Positions 1 through 7,404 of a stretch of DNA of 64,000 nt are shown in pieces. How positions within the stretch are numbered: position 1 is the first letter of the stretch; each line of letters starts with the position of its first letter. A program made the translations under genes and the position numbers. The notes beneath the pieces were generated by a model, which worked only from the letters and a program-made list of their open reading frames with translations, had not been told where the DNA came from and did no database searches. Source of the stretch: Shewanella cyperi (GTDB lineage: Bacteria; Pseudomonadota; Gammaproteobacteria; Enterobacterales; Shewanellaceae); the NCBI RefSeq assembly GCF_017354985.1, contig NZ_CP071501.1, positions 1,135,501 to 1,199,500 of the forward strand. The letters run 5' to 3'.

Positions 1-359
1 ATCTGGATAAGGCGTGGGCGGAGCGTGATGCAGCCCGGCTGGATGCCATGCTTAATGAACAGCCAGAATGGCGCAATTTGCAGCAGATATACAGGCAAAA
101 TGCCATAGCCGATGAAGGTATCACCCAGAAGCTTCCTACTGTTGTGGTCACCTCCTCAAAGTTAAACGAAAGCGACTGGTGGATAGGGCACAGCGCTGCC
201 GGGAAAAAACTCTGGCGCGAGCTGCACCAAAGCCTGATAGCCCATAATCCCAATGCAGTGCATTTGGTGACGAACAGTACCGGCCACAATGTCCCGCTGG
301 ACAACAGTCCGCTGCTATTCCGCGCTATAGATAACCTACTGTTCTTTATTCACAACTGA
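1..359 (+). CDS. Alpha/beta hydrolase, C-terminal part (5' end outside window)
   Basis: The reading frame is open from base 3, so the gene starts before the window and only about 118 C-terminal residues are present. A beta-strand segment (TVVVTSSK) is followed 75-80 residues later by a GHNVPLDNS motif. In alpha/beta hydrolases, a Gly-His near the C-terminus in this setting carries the catalytic histidine, with an aliphatic helix after it. The nucleophile and the substrate-binding half are missing, so the substrate cannot be guessed. The stop codon lies inside a two-copy direct repeat (345-375). The fold is fairly certain, the function unknown. Confidence 0.6.
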   Translation, partial: LDKAWAERDAARLDAMLNEQPEWRNLQQIYRQNAIADEGITQKLPTVVVTSSKLNESDWWIGHSAAGKKLWRELHQSLIAHNPNAVHLVTNSTGHNVPLDNSPLLFRAIDNLLFFIHN

Positions 360-375
360 TTTAATCCACAACTGA
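345..375. repeat. Two-copy 15/16 bp direct repeat over the stop codon
   Basis: tttattcacaactga (345-359) is followed directly by tttaatccacaactga (360-375). The first copy contains the TGA stop of the hydrolase gene and the second repeats it in the spacer. It is one of several short duplications at gene ends in this window. Confidence 0.6.
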
Positions 376-391
376 TAGCAAGCGAGGCGAC

Positions 392-802
392 ATGGATAAG
401 TTACTGCTGATCACAGGTGCGGCCATATTTGGCATTCTGGGCACAATCCATCTGATCTACACCCTGTTCACCACCAAGTTCAGTCCCTATGACGGGGCTG
501 TGGCCGAGGCCATGAAATCCACCTCGCCCCGGCTTACCCGGGAAACCACGGTCTGGAAGGCCTGGATTGGTTTCAACGCCAGCCATAGTCTGGGGGCCAT
601 GCTGCTGGCCGCCGTGTACTTGCCCCTGGCCATAAATCATCATGAGTTGCTGCAAGACTCGCTGTGGTTCTCTTGGTTGCCGGTGCTGGTTGCGGCCTGC
701 TACCTGGTGCTGGCTAAAAAATATTGGTTCAAAATTCCCTTTATCGGCATCTCGATAGCCTTGATTTGCTTTCTGGGTGCGGCCTGGCTGCTGAATACTT
801 AG
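392..802 (+). CDS. Small four-helix inner-membrane protein, function unknown
   Basis: This 136-residue protein has four hydrophobic segments, at about residues 3-25, 62-80, 87-105 and 113-133, so it is almost certainly an inner-membrane protein. Between the first two lies a polar stretch with a TSPRLTRETTVWKAW segment. The second segment begins with NASHSLGAMLLA, in which the His is the only charged-type residue within a helix. The family resembles other small uncharacterised membrane proteins of proteobacteria, but no function can be given. It starts 17 bases after the repeat that ends the hydrolase gene and may be co-transcribed with it. Confidence 0.75.
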   Translation: MDKLLLITGAAIFGILGTIHLIYTLFTTKFSPYDGAVAEAMKSTSPRLTRETTVWKAWIGFNASHSLGAMLLAAVYLPLAINHHELLQDSLWFSWLPVLVAACYLVLAKKYWFKIPFIGISIALICFLGAAWLLNT

Positions 803-989
803 ACAAGTCAACGAAGGGGAAGCCCGTCCGCTCCTGCTGCTTACCCCAAAGCCTGCTGCCTTAGTGCGCAACTGCTCCCCGCCCGCTGGCGGTCTGGTAA
901 TAGTGGCTATAAACTGTTGAAAGTTCTTGAATGCGACATTTCAGATAAGGCCCAACCGGACCACCGCCCATGGCGGAAGGAGCGCCTGC

Positions 990-1568
990 TTGCGTGAATC
1001 TTCGATAGCTGTGTTGTTGGTGGTTTTGCTGCTGGTTTCCCATATTCAACCCGCCTGGGGCTGGAACGATGAGGATGGCGACGGGGTGCCGGATCTCAAG
1101 GATGCCTGTCCCGCTACCGAATTGAAGGCCAAGGTTAGCGCCAACGGCTGCGTCGTTGCGCCCGTGGCCGAGGTCCCGGATCTTTGTTTGATGACCACCC
1201 GGGATTCACTCTTTCCACCCCAATGTGAGCATACCTCGGCCGTGACTGTGTATTTCGATTTTGCGGTTGCCAAGCTCGGCTATGATCAGGCCTGGCCCCT
1301 GGCCAAGGTGGCGGACTTTATCAAACGTCATGGCAAGGCGGTGTATCTGGTGGGGCACACTGACAATATAGGTTCTCACGAGGCCAATCAGGCACTGTCG
1401 TTGGCGCGGGCCGATCATGTCAGGCTATTGCTGGAAGCGGATTTTGCTGTGGACCCGGCACTCTTGTTTATCGAGGGCCGCGGCAGCAACGAGCCGGTGG
1501 AAGCGGGGGACAGTCCCCTGGCACGAAAGCTTAACCGCCGGGTTGAGTTTTTGGTTGATGCCGAATAA
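990..1568 (+). CDS. OmpA-family outer-membrane/periplasmic protein with a calcium-type repeat
   Basis: An AAGGAG ribosome site at 977-982 fits a TTG start at 990, giving 192 residues. This is better than the ATG at 927, which would put about 21 extra residues before the signal peptide. The N-terminus (RESSIAVLLVVLLLVSHIQ..AWG) is a clear export signal. A thrombospondin type-3-like loop follows (DEDGDGVPDLKDACP), an Asp-rich motif known to bind calcium. The C-terminal ~110 residues are an OmpA domain, with VYFDF, GHTDNIGS and a final LNRRVEFLV, the pattern that binds peptidoglycan. There is no beta-barrel region, so this is a short anchoring protein rather than a porin. Confidence 0.82.
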   Translation: MRESSIAVLLVVLLLVSHIQPAWGWNDEDGDGVPDLKDACPATELKAKVSANGCVVAPVAEVPDLCLMTTRDSLFPPQCEHTSAVTVYFDFAVAKLGYDQAWPLAKVADFIKRHGKAVYLVGHTDNIGSHEANQALSLARADHVRLLLEADFAVDPALLFIEGRGSNEPVEAGDSPLARKLNRRVEFLVDAE

Positions 1569-1635
1569 CTTACTCATTACTTAACGACTTACTTAACTAT
1601 TTATTTAGCGATTTTCTTAACTAGTCACTTAGCGA
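1566..1635. repeat. Imperfect 24 bp tandem repeat directly after a stop codon
   Basis: Two 24 bp units (1588-1611 and 1612-1635) both end in ttagcga. A shorter partial unit ending in ttaacga comes before them and a partial unit starting ctacttaa follows. The array begins at the TAA of the OmpA-like gene and is unusually AT-rich for this region. It reads CTTA/ACTTA over and over and contains no clear hairpin. Confidence 0.6.
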
Positions 1636-1674
1636 TCTACTTAATATTACAACTGGAAAACTGGGAGTCACGCA

Positions 1675-2499
1675 ATGGAAAACCTAGAAGGTTTGCTTAA
1701 ACAATTACCCGAGCTGGTCATGGGTTACGGCCTGAACATTTTGTTCGCCATCGTCATCTTTTTTATCGGTAAATACCTGTCAAACGTCGCCAAACGTCTG
1801 ACCGCCAAGGTGCTGGGCAGCCGCAAGGTGGATCAGACTGTGGTGTCTTTCGTGGCCAACTTGGCCTGGGCCCTGGTGTTCGTGTTCACCGTGATTGCTA
1901 CCTTGGGGCAAATCGGGGTACAGACAGCGTCTTTGGTGGCGGTTATCGGTGCCGCCGGCCTGGCCGTGGGCCTGGCCTTGCAGGGCTCCCTGTCCAACTT
2001 TGCCTCAGGCGTGCTGATGGTGCTGTTCCGTCCCTGCCGTGTGGGTGACTTTATCGAAGCCGCCGGTATTGTCGGTGTGGTGGATGAGATCACCATTTTC
2101 TCAACCAAGCTGCGCACCGGTGATAACAAGGTGATAGTGGCGCCGAACTCGGCCATCATGAATGGCACCATCACCAACTACTCCACCATGGACAAGCGCC
2201 GTATCGATCTGGTGATAGGCGTGTCCTACGACGCCGATATCCGCGCCACCAAGGAAGTGCTGACCAAGGTGCTGGATAACAATGCCTTTGTGCTTAAAGA
2301 TCCCGCCTATACGGTAGCGGTCAGTGAATTGGGTAATTCCTCCGTGGATTTCGTGGTTCGTCCCTGGGTCAAGGGCAGCGACTACTGGCCGGCCCGTTTT
2401 GAACTGCTGGAGCAGATCAAGATTGCCCTGGATGACGCCGGTATTGGCATCCCTTACCCGCAAATGGATATTCATGTGAAGGCCATGCCATCACAATAA
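1675..2499 (+). CDS. mscS: Small-conductance mechanosensitive channel
   Basis: This 274-residue protein has the length and plan of MscS, the inner-membrane channel that opens under membrane tension during osmotic downshock and releases solutes. Three transmembrane helices occupy about residues 18-40, 58-82 and 85-115. The third is the Gly/Ala-rich pore helix (AAGLAVGLALQGSLSNFASG). The beta domain follows (FRPCRVGDFIEAAGIVG..I), then KVIVAPNSAIMNGTITNYS, the most conserved MscS signature, and the C-terminal cytoplasmic vestibule. A GGGAG ribosome site precedes the ATG. A terminator-like hairpin lies about 20 bases after the stop, so this is a single-gene unit. Confidence 0.95.
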   Translation: MENLEGLLKQLPELVMGYGLNILFAIVIFFIGKYLSNVAKRLTAKVLGSRKVDQTVVSFVANLAWALVFVFTVIATLGQIGVQTASLVAVIGAAGLAVGLALQGSLSNFASGVLMVLFRPCRVGDFIEAAGIVGVVDEITIFSTKLRTGDNKVIVAPNSAIMNGTITNYSTMDKRRIDLVIGVSYDADIRATKEVLTKVLDNNAFVLKDPAYTVAVSELGNSSVDFVVRPWVKGSDYWPARFELLEQIKIALDDAGIGIPYPQMDIHVKAMPSQ

Positions 2500-2518
2500 T
2501 CCAGTCAGCAATCACAAG

Positions 2519-2541
2519 AGCCGGTCCAGTACCGGCTTTTT
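2519..2541 (+). terminator. Rho-independent terminator after mscS
   Basis: The stem agccggt/accggct with a short loop is followed by a run of five T. Confidence 0.75.
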
Positions 2542-2605
2542 AATAACACAGACAATTTACCCTTTGCCATGCGCCAGGCGTTGGCTAAACCTTTAGGGAG
2601 ACAAG

Positions 2606-3205
2606 ATGAACAAGGCAATTTTAACGACGGCGCTGCTGCTGGGCACTTTCCTGACCCAGACTCTGATCCAGGCCCAGGCCCAGGCCGCCCCCGAGCAGGG
2701 CAGCGTACTCTTGGGGGGCTCGGCCACCAAACTCGTTGGGGTGCAACCCGAGCTTGATAACAAGGCCCCGGACTTCAAGGTGGTGGATGAGAAGTTCACC
2801 CCCGTCAGCTTGAGCGACTTCAAGGGCAAGACAGTGCTTATCAGCGCCGTGCCGAGCCTGGACACGGGTGTCTGTGCCCTGCAGACCAAGCGCTTCAACA
2901 AGGAAGTGTCCGGCTTCGATGACAAGGTGGTGATGCTGACCATAAGTGAAGATCTGCCCTTTGCCCAGAAGCGATTCTGCAAGGTGGAAAACGTCGACAA
3001 AATCAAGGTGTTGTCCGACTCTGTGTGGCGCAACTTTGCAGAAGAGTATGGCCTGCTTATTGAGAACCGCGGCCTGCTGGCCCGCAGCATTCTGATAGTG
3101 GATGCCGAGGGCGTGCTCAGGTACCGTGAGCTGGTGAGCGATGTCAGCCATCATCCCGATTATGAGGCGGCGCTTAAGGCGTTGCGGCAAATCAGCAGCA
3201 ACTGA
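2606..3205 (+). CDS. tpx: Thiol peroxidase with an N-terminal export signal
   Basis: Tpx reduces hydrogen and alkyl peroxides using thioredoxin. The peroxiredoxin core starts near residue 35 (LVGVQPELDNKAPDF). The peroxidatic cysteine is in PSLDTGVC and the resolving cysteine in AQKRFC, as in atypical two-Cys Tpx enzymes. At 199 residues it is about 30 longer than typical Tpx. The extra N-terminus (MNKAILTTALLLGTFLTQ..) reads as a signal peptide ending near QAQAQAA, so the protein is probably periplasmic. GGGAGAC supports the start at 2606. The gene sits alone, with a terminator after it. Confidence 0.9.
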   Translation: MNKAILTTALLLGTFLTQTLIQAQAQAAPEQGSVLLGGSATKLVGVQPELDNKAPDFKVVDEKFTPVSLSDFKGKTVLISAVPSLDTGVCALQTKRFNKEVSGFDDKVVMLTISEDLPFAQKRFCKVENVDKIKVLSDSVWRNFAEEYGLLIENRGLLARSILIVDAEGVLRYRELVSDVSHHPDYEAALKALRQISSN

Positions 3206-3225
3206 TCGCGATACAGGTTATTTCC

Positions 3226-3254
3226 AAAGGCAGACCCAGAGTCTGCCTTTTGTT
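3226..3254 (+). terminator. Rho-independent terminator after tpx
   Basis: The inverted repeat aaaggcagac/gtctgccttt is followed by tgttt. Confidence 0.75.
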
Positions 3255-3369
3255 TAAGCAAAGCCCAGGGATAAGCCTTGCGGTAGTCGGATGACTGCGG
3301 CTAGAGTGGTCTCTCTTTAAAAAGCCCCCACGGCTGGATTTAAAAAGTACTCGAAAAACGGAGTAGATC

Positions 3370-4377
3370 ATGCTGGATTTCAGAAGCGACACAGTCACTC
3401 AACCCACAGAGGCCATGCGCCTGGCCATGTCCAGAGCCGAGGTCGGTGATGATGTTTACGGTGACGACCCTACCGTCAACCGCCTGCAGGACATGGCCGC
3501 CGAGATGCTGGGCTTTGATGCCGCGCTCTTTACCGCTTCGGGCACCCAGGCCAACCTGCTGGCACTCATGAGCCATTGTGAGCGCGGCGATGAATATATC
3601 TGTGGCCAGGAAGCCCACAACTACCGCTTCGAGGGCGGAGGGGCCGCCGTGCTCGGCAGCATTCAACCCCAACCCCTGGCCAATCAGGCCGATGGTACCA
3701 TAGCCCTGGAGGCCATCAGCGCCGCAATTAAACCGGACGATATTCACTTTGCCCGCACCCGCTTGCTGAGCCTGGAAAACACCATCGGCGGCAAGGTGCT
3801 GCCACTGGATTACCTGGCCAGGGCCCAGGCGTTGGCCTTTGATAAGGGGCTCAAAATTCACCTCGACGGCGCCCGCCTGGCCAATGCTGCCGTGGCCTGC
3901 GGCGTTGACATGGCCCGTATTGCCGGGCATTTCGACTCAGTGTCCCTGTGCCTGTCAAAGGGCCTGGCAGCCCCCGTGGGTTCCTTGCTGCTGGGTGATG
4001 AGCGTTTGATCAACAAGGCCAAACGTTGGCGCAAGATGCTCGGCGGCGGTATGCGTCAGGCGGGCGTGTTGGCGGCGGCGGGGATCCTGGCCCTCACGGA
4101 ACAGGTGGAGCGTCTGGAAGAGGATCACGCCAATGCCCGCTTGTTGGCGGAGCTGCTCGGCGATGTGGATTGGCTGAGCCTCGACATCAACCAGGTGCAG
4201 ACCAATATGGTGTTTGCCTCGGTCAATGAGGGTGTCGATATTCAGGCCAAGGCCCGCAGCCTGAGAGAGCAGGGCTTTATCATCAGCCCAGGCAAGCAGC
4301 TGCGCTTTGTGACCCACAAGGACATCAACAGCGACGGTATCCGCCGCTTTGCCGCGGCTCTCAAGGCGCCCGTTTAA
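3370..4377 (+). CDS. ltaE: Low-specificity L-threonine aldolase
   Basis: This PLP enzyme of 335 residues splits L-threonine and L-allo-threonine into glycine and acetaldehyde. It opens with the family signature MLDFRSDTVTQPT. It also shows the GDDVYGDDPTVNRL segment, LENTIGGKVLP, the cofactor-binding HLDGARLANA and the Schiff-base lysine in LCLSKGLAAPVG (near residue 199). The length is normal. A GGAG site seven bases before the ATG supports the start. It is flanked by the tpx terminator upstream and 185 bases of spacer downstream, so it is probably transcribed alone. Confidence 0.95.
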   Translation: MLDFRSDTVTQPTEAMRLAMSRAEVGDDVYGDDPTVNRLQDMAAEMLGFDAALFTASGTQANLLALMSHCERGDEYICGQEAHNYRFEGGGAAVLGSIQPQPLANQADGTIALEAISAAIKPDDIHFARTRLLSLENTIGGKVLPLDYLARAQALAFDKGLKIHLDGARLANAAVACGVDMARIAGHFDSVSLCLSKGLAAPVGSLLLGDERLINKAKRWRKMLGGGMRQAGVLAAAGILALTEQVERLEEDHANARLLAELLGDVDWLSLDINQVQTNMVFASVNEGVDIQAKARSLREQGFIISPGKQLRFVTHKDINSDGIRRFAAALKAPV

Positions 4378-4562
4378 CCCTTGCTCCAGGGGCCTGCGAA
4401 TGGCCTGCGCCGGTGCAGCTTGCATCGCCCTGGTGCAAACCGGGCGGGCACCAGGCCAGAGCCTTTATTTAAAGCGATGATATTAAAGGGAATGTAAAGC
4501 TGGCGTTGTTCTTGCTGTTATTTGCGGGTCATTGAGATGGCCCACTCAGCAGGAGAGCAAAC

Positions 4563-4925
4563 ATGGAATTCTACAGTCGCCGCCTGGTCAAACCCGAGCA
4601 CCTCAATCCCGCCAACCGTCTGTTTGGCGGCCAATTACTGAGCTGGATAGACGAAGAGGCGGCTATTTTTGCTGCCTGTCAGATGAAGAGCGTCAGCCAC
4701 GTCACCAAGCTGATCTCGGAGATTAACTTTATGACCCCGGCCCATCAGGGCGATGTGCTGGAATTCGGTTTCGAGCTGGTACACATGGGCCACAGTTCGA
4801 TCACAGTCCAGGCTCTGGTGCGCAATCTGGTCTCCCGTCTGCCCGTGGCCACCATCGACAAGATGGTGTTTGTCCATGTGGATGCCCAGGGGCTGCCTAC
4901 GCCACACAGGGCCAGGGCAGCCTAG
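4563..4925 (+). CDS. Hotdog-fold acyl-CoA thioesterase (YciA/ACOT type)
   Basis: At 120 residues this is a single hotdog domain. The conserved opening NRLFGGQLLSWIDEEAAIFA holds the Asn and Asp residues used by acyl-CoA thioesterases of the YciA/BFIT group. VTKLISEINFMTPAHQGDVLEFG forms the next strands, and the protein ends shortly after VATIDKMVFVHVDAQG. Such enzymes hydrolyse acyl-CoA to free CoA and acid in the cytoplasm; the chain length is not predictable. CAGGAGAG gives a good ribosome site. The 3' end faces the minus-strand lipoprotein gene across a repeat-filled 60-base gap. Confidence 0.85.
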   Translation: MEFYSRRLVKPEHLNPANRLFGGQLLSWIDEEAAIFAACQMKSVSHVTKLISEINFMTPAHQGDVLEFGFELVHMGHSSITVQALVRNLVSRLPVATIDKMVFVHVDAQGLPTPHRARAA

Positions 4926-4950
4926 GGCTGGGCAGATAAGCCGCTGGTTT

Positions 4951-5003
4951 TTCTCGCCCAGTTCTTCTCGCCCAGTTCTTCTAGCTCAATTCTTCTCGCT
5001 CAG
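4951..5003. repeat. 14 bp tandem repeat running into the lipoprotein 3' end
   Basis: Units ttctcgcccagttc at 4951-4964 and 4965-4978, ttctagctcaattc at 4979-4992 and a partial ttctcgctcag at 4993-5003 lie head to tail. The last two overlap the final codons and stop of the minus-strand lipoprotein gene. The gene end appears to have been copied outward into the spacer. Confidence 0.65.
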
Positions 5004-5210
5004 ATCTTCCTTGACCGACTTGACCGCGTCCCGGGAGGCATGGCCCACGGCCTTGGTGGTATCCCGGGTGGCGTGGCCTATGTCGCGGCCAACCCGCTTG
5101 CCTGCCTCACCCACGGCCTGGCCTGCTTCGCCCATGGCCTGACCGGCATCCTTGAGCTCGGCGCAGCCGGCGCTCAACAGGATCACAAAAAACAGCGTTA
5201 TATATCGCAT
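4986..5210 (-). CDS. Small Ala/Gly/Lys-rich lipoprotein with 11-residue repeats
   Basis: The product is about 74 residues. The ribosome site GAGAGG lies six bases before the ATG at 5210, so I prefer that to the ATG at 5216. A short signal peptide ends in a lipobox (LLSAGC), predicting a lipid-anchored envelope protein. The mature part is built from approximate 11-residue repeats: GQAMGEAG, GQAVGEAGKRV, then KAVGHATRD-like units. They should form an amphipathic helix resembling LEA or apolipoprotein repeats. Small proteins of this kind are often stress-induced, but nothing here proves that. Confidence 0.75.
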   Translation of the reverse strand: MRYITLFFVILLSAGCAELKDAGQAMGEAGQAVGEAGKRVGRDIGHATRDTTKAVGHASRDAVKSVKEDLSEKN

Positions 5211-5352
5211 TGACATCCTCTCTAAATTCGCAAGCCGGGCTTGGATGCGGCACTTGGTGATTCACGCCGCACTATAGCAGCCGGCCAGGTATTTTGTCAT
5301 CGCCCTGGGGGCTTTCAGCGGCGCTCGCTTGTGTTAATGTGTTGTCATAAAA

Positions 5353-5967
5353 ATGATAACAAGCAGACGGTCCATGACATCCGAATCCTCTCATCTTTCT
5401 TCCATAACAGTGCGTCCCATGACAGAGGACGATTTCGACAGCGTCATTGCCCTCGGCCTCAAGGTCCATGGTGGCGGTTATCTGGATATACCGCATCTGC
5501 AGGCGCTCTGGCACTCGGGCATCAAGGATGGCATCAATCCCAGCTATGTGGCTGTCCGTGGTGATGAACTGCTGGGATTCCGCCTGACCCTGGCAGCGGG
5601 GCAGTGGCAGCCCGACCGCTGGTGCAGTCCCGAGCTGTGGCAGCTGCCCAAGGACAAGGTGTGTTATTTCAAATCCAATACCCTGGCTGAGGCTGCCCGC
5701 GGTCATGGCCTGGGCGGGCGCCTGTTGCTGGCTTCGGCCAGGGCCTGTGCCCGCCAGGGAGCCCTGGGGGGCATAGCCCACCTGTGGCAGGAAAGCCCCC
5801 ATAATGCCGCGGTGCGCTACTTTGCCAAGGCCGGTGGCAGGCTGATTAAGGCCCACCCCGACCGCTGGAATCAGTCCCACGACAATCCCGATTATGTGTG
5901 TGTGCGCTGCGGCACAGATTGCCACTGCACCGCCTGTGAAATGCTGCTCAGCTTCGACAAACTCTGA
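5353..5967 (+). CDS. GNAT-family acetyltransferase with a Cys-rich tail
   Basis: The protein has 204 residues. The GNAT fold is seen in ITVRPMTEDDFDSVIALG, in YVAVRGDELLGFRLTLAAG and in the acetyl-CoA loop LAEAARGHGLGGRLLLASARA (R/QxxGxG/A pattern), followed by HNAAVRYFAKAGGRLI. The last 25 residues hold CVRCGTDCHCTACEM, with five Cys and one His in 14 positions, so a metal site is possible. The 21-base spacing to the FAD oxidoreductase suggests an operon, and the pair may act on the same amine or amino-acid substrate (inference). A second ATG at 5374 is an alternative start. Confidence 0.8.
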   Translation: MITSRRSMTSESSHLSSITVRPMTEDDFDSVIALGLKVHGGGYLDIPHLQALWHSGIKDGINPSYVAVRGDELLGFRLTLAAGQWQPDRWCSPELWQLPKDKVCYFKSNTLAEAARGHGLGGRLLLASARACARQGALGGIAHLWQESPHNAAVRYFAKAGGRLIKAHPDRWNQSHDNPDYVCVRCGTDCHCTACEMLLSFDKL

Positions 5968-5988
5968 ACCTTCCGTTTTAGGTAACCC

Positions 5989-7338
5989 ATGTCCGCTTCT
6001 TCAGTCAACGTATACGATCCCCTGGTCAATCCGCTGCCACACCACCTGGCCTTACCGGACAGTTACTGGGCCTCGACCCAGGCCCTGCCGCAGCCGCTGC
6101 CGCCACTCCTGGGCAGTCACAGGGCCGAGATAGCCGTGGTGGGCGGGGGCTTCAGTGGCCTGCTGACCGCCTATTACCTGGCCAGTCACTATGGCCGCGA
6201 GGTGGTGCTGCTGGAGGCCAATCGCATTGGCTTTGGTGCCAGCGCCCGCAATGGTGGTTTCGTGCTCAAGGGTTCGGGCCGGCTCAGTTACGCCCAGATG
6301 GCCAAACGCTGGGATCTCGACACCGCCCATGGCATCTACCGGGAGTTCTCCGAGGCCGTCAGCCGGGTTGAGGAGCTGATTAGCAGCGGTAATATAGACT
6401 GTGAGCCCCAGGAAAAGGGCTATATCAAGGTCGCCCATAATCCGGCCGCCATGGAGACGCTCAAGGCCGGGGCCGAGTTTATCCGCAAGTACTTTGGCGG
6501 CGATGCCGAATTCCTCAGCGCCGCCGAGCTGCGCAGTCAGTTGCTCGACCACCACCAGGCCTTTGGCGCGTTGCGCCTGCCGGACGGTTTTGGTCTCAAT
6601 CCGCTCAAGCTGTTGCTGGGTTATCGTAAACTGGCCCTCGATGCCGGGGTGCGTATTTATGAAAACAGCTGTGTGATTTCCCAGCGCCGGGAGCAGGGCC
6701 GTTATCTGCTCACCACAGATGGCGGCGAACTCAGCGCCGCCCAGTTGGTGATGAGCGGCAACGCCTACACCCCCAAACATTTTTCACCGCTGCTGGACAA
6801 GCGTTTCCTGCCGATACTGTCGAACGTGATAGTGACCGAGCCACTCACCGAGGACGAGCGTCTTGCCGCCGGCATGCACAGCCGGCAGGTGACCATGGAT
6901 ACCCGCATCCTCAAGTATTATTACCGCCTGCTGCCGGACAACCGCTTGCTGTTCGGCGGCCGCGGCGCCGTTTGGGGCAAAGATGAGCACAGGCCGGAAT
7001 ACCCGGCGAGGCTCAAGCAGGCCCTTAACAGTGCCTTCCCGGCCTTGACCTCCAAACAGGTGGACTATCGCTGGAGCGGCTGGATTGCGGCCTCCATGGA
7101 TGATATGCCCCATGTTTACAGTCAGGATGGTTGTGGCTACACCATGGGCTATTGCGGTGCCGGGGTGTCCTTCAGTGCCCAGGCCGCCTGGCGTTTGGCG
7201 GGAATGCTGAGCGGCGTTGCGGCGCCGGCCTTGCCTTTGTATCAAAGCCCGCTGCCGACCTTCCCCTTTGCCGCCGCCCGCCGCCTGGGACAGTGGGGCT
7301 ACTATCACTACGGCCGTTTGCGCGACGCCATTGGCTGA
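5989..7338 (+). CDS. FAD-dependent amine/amino-acid oxidoreductase (PuuB/OrdL-like)
   Basis: This 449-residue member of the DAO flavoprotein family has the dinucleotide-binding fold at residues 46-75 (AVVGGGFSGLLTAYYLA..VVLLEANRIGFGASARNGGFV). The arrangement, with an N-terminal extension of about 40 residues and the ASARNGGF flavin-contact motif, resembles gamma-glutamylputrescine oxidase and related secondary-amine oxidases. The C-terminal flavin motif is GYCGAGVSFSAQAAWRLAGML. It follows the acetyltransferase gene by 21 bases. No other putrescine-pathway genes are nearby, so the substrate is open. A shared terminator separates it from the converging nhaC. Confidence 0.85.
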   Translation: MSASSVNVYDPLVNPLPHHLALPDSYWASTQALPQPLPPLLGSHRAEIAVVGGGFSGLLTAYYLASHYGREVVLLEANRIGFGASARNGGFVLKGSGRLSYAQMAKRWDLDTAHGIYREFSEAVSRVEELISSGNIDCEPQEKGYIKVAHNPAAMETLKAGAEFIRKYFGGDAEFLSAAELRSQLLDHHQAFGALRLPDGFGLNPLKLLLGYRKLALDAGVRIYENSCVISQRREQGRYLLTTDGGELSAAQLVMSGNAYTPKHFSPLLDKRFLPILSNVIVTEPLTEDERLAAGMHSRQVTMDTRILKYYYRLLPDNRLLFGGRGAVWGKDEHRPEYPARLKQALNSAFPALTSKQVDYRWSGWIAASMDDMPHVYSQDGCGYTMGYCGAGVSFSAQAAWRLAGMLSGVAAPALPLYQSPLPTFPFAAARRLGQWGYYHYGRLRDAIG

Positions 7339-7360
7339 GCAACGCTATAAAAATGCCAAT

Positions 7361-7389
7361 AAAAAAGCCGCCCCGGGGCGGCTTTTTTA
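7361..7389. terminator. Bidirectional terminator between the oxidoreductase gene and nhaC
   Basis: The stem gccgcc/ggcggc is flanked by a run of A on the left and a run of T on the right, so it can work on both strands. Confidence 0.8.
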
Positions 7390-7404
7390 TTGGATGCTTT
7401 TGAA

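Noticed and set aside
401..871. Long antisense frames opposite many GC-rich genes
   Set aside because: They are shadows of real genes: the sense strand has recognised domains or membrane segments, and the antisense frames have none.
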